This document shows, piece after piece, positions 60,407-64,000 of a stretch of 64,000 bases of DNA (positions are counted from its first letter, which is position 1; each line of letters begins with the position of its first letter). This stretch comes from Halococcus qingdaonensis (GTDB lineage: Archaea > Halobacteriota > Halobacteria > Halobacteriales > Halococcaceae). The position numbers and the translations under genes were made by a program. The notes below the pieces were generated by a model. The model was not told the origin of the DNA, did not search any database, and saw only the letters and a program-made list of their open reading frames with translations. Where the stretch lies: positions 1,426,001-1,490,000 of the forward strand of contig NZ_CP101943.1 of NCBI RefSeq assembly GCF_024508235.1, written 5' to 3'.

Positions 60407-60808
60407 ATGGACGATCTCTTCGTCGGGCGGTTGATGTCGACCGATCTGCACACCGTGGCTCCCGAGACGCTCGTCGCCGACGCGGCGGAGTTGATGCTCG
60501 ACAACGGCGTCGGCTCGGTCGTGGTCGTCGAGGACGGCGAGCTGCGGGGCATCCTCACGCGAACGGATTTCGTCGATATCGTCGCCAAGAGCCGTCCGAA
60601 AGCCGAGACACCGGTCTCGGACTACATGACCGCCGACGTCGTCACGACGAGCGCTCAGGACCCCATCCGCGACGTCGCGGACGCGATGACCGAGCACGGT
60701 TTCCACCACATGCCGGTCGTCAGCGACGAGGACGGCCTCATCGGGATGATCACCTCCAGCGATCTCGCGGCGTACCTCTCGCATGTCCAGACGCCGAGCC
60801 CGGCCTGA
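60407..60808 (+). CDS. tandem CBS-domain protein
   Basis: This 133-residue protein consists of two CBS motifs, about residues 8-66 and 70-130, including GSVVVVEDGELRGILTRTDF and HHMPVVSDEDGLIGMITSSDL. CBS pairs sense AMP, ATP or SAM, or act as redox and salt sensors, and tune partner proteins. It stands alone, divergent from the VOC gene. A TATA-like AACGTTTATCACG stretch lies about 30 bp upstream of the ATG. Confidence 0.93.
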   Translation: MDDLFVGRLMSTDLHTVAPETLVADAAELMLDNGVGSVVVVEDGELRGILTRTDFVDIVAKSRPKAETPVSDYMTADVVTTSAQDPIRDVADAMTEHGFHHMPVVSDEDGLIGMITSSDLAAYLSHVQTPSPA

Positions 60809-60927
60809 GCCGGACCCACCACTCATCCGAGGGCGTACAGTTAACAGCCACCAGTGTGAGTGGTTCACAGACAGGTGGATTGCGAGATGAGCACCGACAG
60901 TCGACGTGGTGACCGGAGTGAAAAGGG

Positions 60928-61734
60928 ATGACCGAGCGAACGGCGGCGGGAAACGACACGCTCGACGTACACGAGAGCGACGATGGTCTGGTGATCCAGG
61001 CGACGATCGACCGGCCCGACGAGCGCAACGCGCTGAACGAGGCGGTGATCGAGGGGCTGCTCGACGTGCTCGCGATCGCCGACGAGGGACCGGCACGGGT
61101 AGTCGTCATCCGCGGTGCGGGCGGAACCTTCTGCTCGGGCGGCGATCTGAAGAGCATGGCCGCGAACTTCGGCGAAGGGCCACAGACCTATCGTGAGGGG
61201 TTCACGGGGCTATCGCGACTGATGGGGCGGCTCGTCGAGACGCGCGCGCTGACCGTGGCAGCCGTCGAGGGCTACTGTCTCGCGGGCGGGATGGGGCTCG
61301 CCGCGGCGTGTGACATGCTGCTCGCGAGCGAGGACGCCACATTCGGCACGCCGGAGGTCGATATCGGCCTGTTCCCCGCCCAGGCGCTCGTCCCGATTAT
61401 GCGCACCGTCACGGAAAAGCGCGGGCTGAAACTGCTGTTCACCGGCGAGCATATCGACGCCGCGAGCGCCCACGAGATGGGGCTGACGACCGACATCGTT
61501 TCGGAGAGCGAGTTCGAGAGCGAACTCGACGAACTGGTGGACGATCTCGCAGCCTCCTCGCCGGTGCTGATCGAGATGGGCAAGCGGGCCTACTACACAC
61601 AGCGCGACATGGGCTTCGACGAGGCCCTGTCCTACATGCGCGAGATCATCGCGCTGATCGCCATGAGCGAGGACACCGAGGAGGGGATCAACGCCTTCCT
61701 GATGGACGAGGAACCCGACTGGAGCGACCGATAG
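60928..61734 (+). CDS. enoyl-CoA hydratase/isomerase family protein
   Basis: This 268-residue crotonase has the oxyanion-hole segments GGTFCSGGDLKSMA and VEGYCLAGGMGLAAACDM, then ASEDATFGTPEVDIGLFP. Catalytic Glu positions are partly kept. It acts on an enoyl-CoA or related thioester. It is the first of three co-directional genes (BKACE, SDR), separated by only 11 bp from the BKACE gene, so the three are likely an operon for breakdown of an unidentified acyl compound. Confidence 0.92.
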   Translation: MTERTAAGNDTLDVHESDDGLVIQATIDRPDERNALNEAVIEGLLDVLAIADEGPARVVVIRGAGGTFCSGGDLKSMAANFGEGPQTYREGFTGLSRLMGRLVETRALTVAAVEGYCLAGGMGLAAACDMLLASEDATFGTPEVDIGLFPAQALVPIMRTVTEKRGLKLLFTGEHIDAASAHEMGLTTDIVSESEFESELDELVDDLAASSPVLIEMGKRAYYTQRDMGFDEALSYMREIIALIAMSEDTEEGINAFLMDEEPDWSDR

Positions 61735-61745
61735 ATGGAGGAACC

Positions 61746-62627
61746 ATGACGATACGAGAGCAAGAATCCGTCAAAGGCAACGATCCCGATAGAACGATCA
61801 TCTCGGCAGCGCTCACGGGCGCGCTCACCACCCGCGATCAGTGTGAAGAGATCCCCTACACGCCAGCGGAGATCGCTGAGGACGCCGCCGCGGCGCGCGA
61901 GGCGGGGGCGGCGATCGCCCATATCCACGCCCGCACCGAGAACGGAAGCCCGACGTTCGACACCGACATCTATCGGGAGATCCACGACGAGATCCGCGAG
62001 CGCACCGACATCGTCGTCAACTTCTCGACAGGTGCGCTCGACGCGCCGCCGGAGGAGCGCATCGAGTACGTTGAGGAGGTCGGGCCGGAGATCGCCGCGC
62101 TCAACATGGGGTCGATGAACTACGCGAAATACTCCGACAGTCGGGATGAATTCGTCTTCGACATGGTGTTCGAGAACCCTTTCGACGAGATCCGTCGGTT
62201 CGTCACCGCGATGGAGGAAGCGGGCGTGCGCCCGGAGTTGGAGTGTTTCGACACCGGCCATATCGGGAACACGCGACCGCTTCTGGAGCAGGACGAACTC
62301 ACTCATCCGCTCCAGTTCAGCCTCATCATGGGTGTCCTGGGCGGGATCCCGGCGACCGTCGAGAACCTGGCTCATCAGGTACGCCAGCTCCCTGCGAGCG
62401 CGAACTGGCAGGTGATTGGCATCAGTCGGGATCAGTGGCCGCTCGTCGCCGCGGCGCTCTCGATGGGTGGCAACGTCCGCGTCGGGCTGGAGGACAACTT
62501 CTACCTGCCGGACGGCGAGATGGCGACCAACGCCGAACTCGTCGCGCACGCGGCCACGCTCGCCGATTCGGTGGGCCGCGAGCCGGCGACGCCCGACGAG
62601 GCACGTGCCATCATGGGGTTGGACTGA
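61746..62627 (+). CDS. beta-keto acid cleavage enzyme (BKACE, DUF849)
   Basis: This 293-residue TIM-barrel enzyme has the Zn-binding HIHAR at about 62-66, GVLGGIPA, EDN in VRVGLEDNFYLPDG and the EciFDxGH-like ECFDTGHIG. The family condenses a beta-keto acid with acetyl-CoA to give a CoA ester plus acetoacetate; 3-keto-5-aminohexanoate and dehydrocarnitine are known substrates. The exact substrate here is unknown. The stop overlaps the start of the SDR gene by 1 bp (TGATG), giving translational coupling. Confidence 0.93.
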   Translation: MTIREQESVKGNDPDRTIISAALTGALTTRDQCEEIPYTPAEIAEDAAAAREAGAAIAHIHARTENGSPTFDTDIYREIHDEIRERTDIVVNFSTGALDAPPEERIEYVEEVGPEIAALNMGSMNYAKYSDSRDEFVFDMVFENPFDEIRRFVTAMEEAGVRPELECFDTGHIGNTRPLLEQDELTHPLQFSLIMGVLGGIPATVENLAHQVRQLPASANWQVIGISRDQWPLVAAALSMGGNVRVGLEDNFYLPDGEMATNAELVAHAATLADSVGREPATPDEARAIMGLD

Positions 62628-63433
62628 TGGCGGGGCTCGGCCCAACGCCGCCCGTCGAGGAACTCTTCGCCGACGATCTTCTCGCGGCCGAGGTCGCACT
62701 CGTGACCGGCGGCGGGACGGGCATCGGCCGGGCGATCGCGCTTGCGCTCGCCGACTGCGGTGCGGACGTGGCCATCGCCAGCCGCGAGCTGGACCACCTC
62801 GAACCCGTCGCCGACGAGATCGAAGAGCGAGGGGTCGAGGCGTGCGCGACCACCGTCGACGTCCGCGAGTACGACGCGGTCGAGACGATGGTCGACACGG
62901 TGGTCAAGGAGTTCGGCGGCATCGATGTTCTCGTGAACAACGCGGGCGCGAACTTCCTCGGACCGAGCGAATCGCTCACGCCGGGCGGCTGGCGCGCGGT
63001 CGTCGGCACGATCCTGGACGGGACGGCCTACTGCACGTTCGCCGTGGGCGAGCACATGATAGACGAGGGTGGCGGGGCGATCGTCTCGATGGGTGCGACC
63101 AACTCCGTCAGGGGTGCGCCGTATCACGCCCACTCCGGCGCGGGCAAGGCCGGCGTCCACAACCTGATGCAAACCGTGGCAAGCGAGTGGAGCGAGCACG
63201 GCATCCGGGCGAACACGGTCGCGCCGGGGATCGTCGAAACCGAAGGCGTGACCGAGGCCGCCGGCGGCGAACTGCCCGACGCGTTCCTGGACGACGTGCC
63301 CGCCGACCGGTTCGGCACGCCCGCCGACTGCGTTCCTCCTGTACTCTTCCTCGCCAGTCCCGCGGCCGCCTACGTCACCGGCGGCTACTTCACCGTCGAC
63401 GGCGGCCAGCTGCTCGCGCCGACGCCGTTCTGA
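62627..63433 (+). CDS. SDR family oxidoreductase, 2,4-dienoyl-CoA reductase-like
   Basis: This 268-residue Rossmann-fold SDR has the nucleotide-binding TGGGTGIG at 27-34 and NNAGANFLGP at the NNAG position. The usual YxxxK catalytic site is replaced by YHAHSGAGKAGVHN, where the residue four before Lys is Ser. That arrangement, followed by LMQTVASEW, resembles peroxisomal/bacterial 2,4-dienoyl-CoA reductase (DECR) type SDRs rather than classic alcohol dehydrogenases. It is translationally coupled to the BKACE gene. NADPH-dependent enoyl reduction is a reasonable guess. Confidence 0.87.
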   Translation: MAGLGPTPPVEELFADDLLAAEVALVTGGGTGIGRAIALALADCGADVAIASRELDHLEPVADEIEERGVEACATTVDVREYDAVETMVDTVVKEFGGIDVLVNNAGANFLGPSESLTPGGWRAVVGTILDGTAYCTFAVGEHMIDEGGGAIVSMGATNSVRGAPYHAHSGAGKAGVHNLMQTVASEWSEHGIRANTVAPGIVETEGVTEAAGGELPDAFLDDVPADRFGTPADCVPPVLFLASPAAAYVTGGYFTVDGGQLLAPTPF

Positions 63434-63502
63434 GCGATCCAGAAACCGCGATCGACGAGCGAGTTCCGTGACCGTTAGGCGATCGGCGGCCATCGACCGA
63501 TC

Positions 63503-63916
63503 ATGCCCGGCGGAACGTACACCTTGCTCGTCGTGATGCCCGAGCGCACGACCATCACCGTCGGCGCGCTCGGCGAACACGTCTTCAATCCTGGCTGGTA
63601 CGCCTACACTGGCAGCGCGTTCGGCACGGGCGGGTTCGCGCGTATCGAACGCCACCGTACGGTCGACGACGGCGAGAACGACACCCGTCATTGGCATATC
63701 GACTACCTGCTCGGTCACACAAAAACGACCATTGCAACGGTCGCGCGGACGGCCGACGCGGACGTCGAATGCGCGGTCGCCGACGTGCTTCCCGGCCAGC
63801 CGGTGGCGGGGTTCGGTGCCTCGGACTGTGACTGTGAGTCCCACCTCGCCTTCGACCCCGACCGCGAGCGACTGTGGCGGGCGATACAGGGCGCACACCG
63901 GGCGTTCGCACCTTAG
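63503..63916 (+). CDS. DUF123 (GIY-YIG-like) protein
   Basis: This 137-residue protein begins MPGGTYTLLVVMPE and has the GIY-YIG-like W-Y-A-Y-T-G-S-A-F-G motif (GWYAYTGSAFG) and RIERH, HWHIDYLL and CDCESHL, the hallmark residues of DUF123 proteins. Members occur next to, or fused with, endonuclease III in archaea. A nuclease activity in DNA repair is plausible. It overlaps the 3' end of the last, partial gene by 4 bp, convergent. Confidence 0.88.
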   Translation: MPGGTYTLLVVMPERTTITVGALGEHVFNPGWYAYTGSAFGTGGFARIERHRTVDDGENDTRHWHIDYLLGHTKTTIATVARTADADVECAVADVLPGQPVAGFGASDCDCESHLAFDPDRERLWRAIQGAHRAFAP

Positions 63917-64000
63917 AACAGGACGGTGCCGTGGTGGCGCGGACGTTCGTCGCGGCGCTTGGTGGCGAACGTGGCGAGGCGGGCTCTCAACTGGTCGCGC
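63913..64000 (-). CDS. partial gene at the right edge, C-terminus only
   Basis: On the minus strand an open frame enters from the right edge and ends with TAA at 63913-63915, encoding RDQLRARLATFATKRRDE and a short basic tail. It is the C-terminal 28 residues of an unidentified protein whose start lies beyond the window. The stop overlaps the DUF123 gene by 3-4 bp. Confidence 0.5.
   Translation of the reverse strand, partial: RDQLRARLATFATKRRDERPRHHGTVLF

Noticed and set aside
1-64000. CRISPR arrays, rRNA genes, restriction or other defence islands
   Set aside because: No regularly spaced repeats, no rRNA sequence and no nuclease/ATPase gene clusters of known defence type were seen.

Overview
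The window is a stretch of chromosome from a halophilic archaeon (class Halobacteria). The DNA is GC-rich with strong third-position GC, and the predicted proteins are acidic. Marker families support this: an archaeal CdcH/Cdc48 ATPase, RadB, MBF1, a TrmB-type regulator, an archaeal triose-phosphate isomerase, haloarchaea-restricted DUF5794/DUF5795 genes, and a tRNA-Trp whose 103-nt intron is of the kind that doubles as a box C/D guide RNA. The genus cannot be fixed from the sequence alone.

Layout. 1-3.7 kb: end of a large FAD/Fe-S dehydrogenase, then methylmalonyl-CoA mutase small subunit with its MeaB chaperone GTPase. 3.7-8.8 kb: a heme-copper oxidase biogenesis block (DUF420 protein, ABC-2 exporter pair, Rdx protein, CtaA-CtaB fusion, CoxB). 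8.8-14.6 kb: RadB, an RNase H-like-fold candidate, LarC with a histidine-rich loop, CdcH and tRNA-Lys. 14.7-18.4 kb: kynurenine formamidase, kynureninase and an APC transporter (tryptophan catabolism). 18.5-24.6 kb: metal homeostasis (Zn/Cd P-type ATPase, a UspA gene broken by a 53-bp double-hairpin insert, a putative Mn exporter, a DtxR/SirR regulator and operator-like palindromes). 24.9-28.7 kb: an RCK-domain protein translationally linked to an APC transporter with USP domains, plus two small regulators. 29.2-35.1 kb: a Tat-exported beta-helix protein with four C-terminal repeats, a GapN-like aldehyde dehydrogenase facing a TrmB regulator, and a methyltransferase.

35.2-36.4 kb is an AT-richer accessory patch. 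A 760-bp IS6-type element sits inside a small membrane-protein gene and has no target duplication. 36.4-39.3 kb holds guaB and the DUF5794/DUF5795 pair. 39.4-39.7 kb holds the intron-containing tRNA-Trp, whose 3' end is repeated 127 bp downstream, an att-like scar. 40-50.5 kb is mostly housekeeping: a Y-family polymerase, a second DUF420 protein, a UDG-like protein, acyl-CoA synthetase, TpiA, MBF1, a phospholipid synthase, an adenylate kinase-like protein, HisC, an FAH hydrolase, a UPF0173 hydrolase and OsmC.

50.8-64 kb: a Rieske domain fused to a large helical domain, Nudix and rhodanese proteins, PolX, DUF5788, a creatininase homologue, a class V aminotransferase with a tiny membrane protein, an XPB-like helicase, VOC and CBS proteins. 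It ends with a three-gene cluster (enoyl-CoA hydratase, BKACE, and a dienoyl-CoA-reductase-like SDR) of unknown substrate, then a DUF123 protein.

No CRISPR array, rRNA gene, prophage or recognisable defence island was seen. The most notable signals are the mini-element in uspA, the tRNA-Trp attachment scar, the IS6 insertion without a target duplication, the candidate metal operators, the Rieske fusion and the BKACE cluster.
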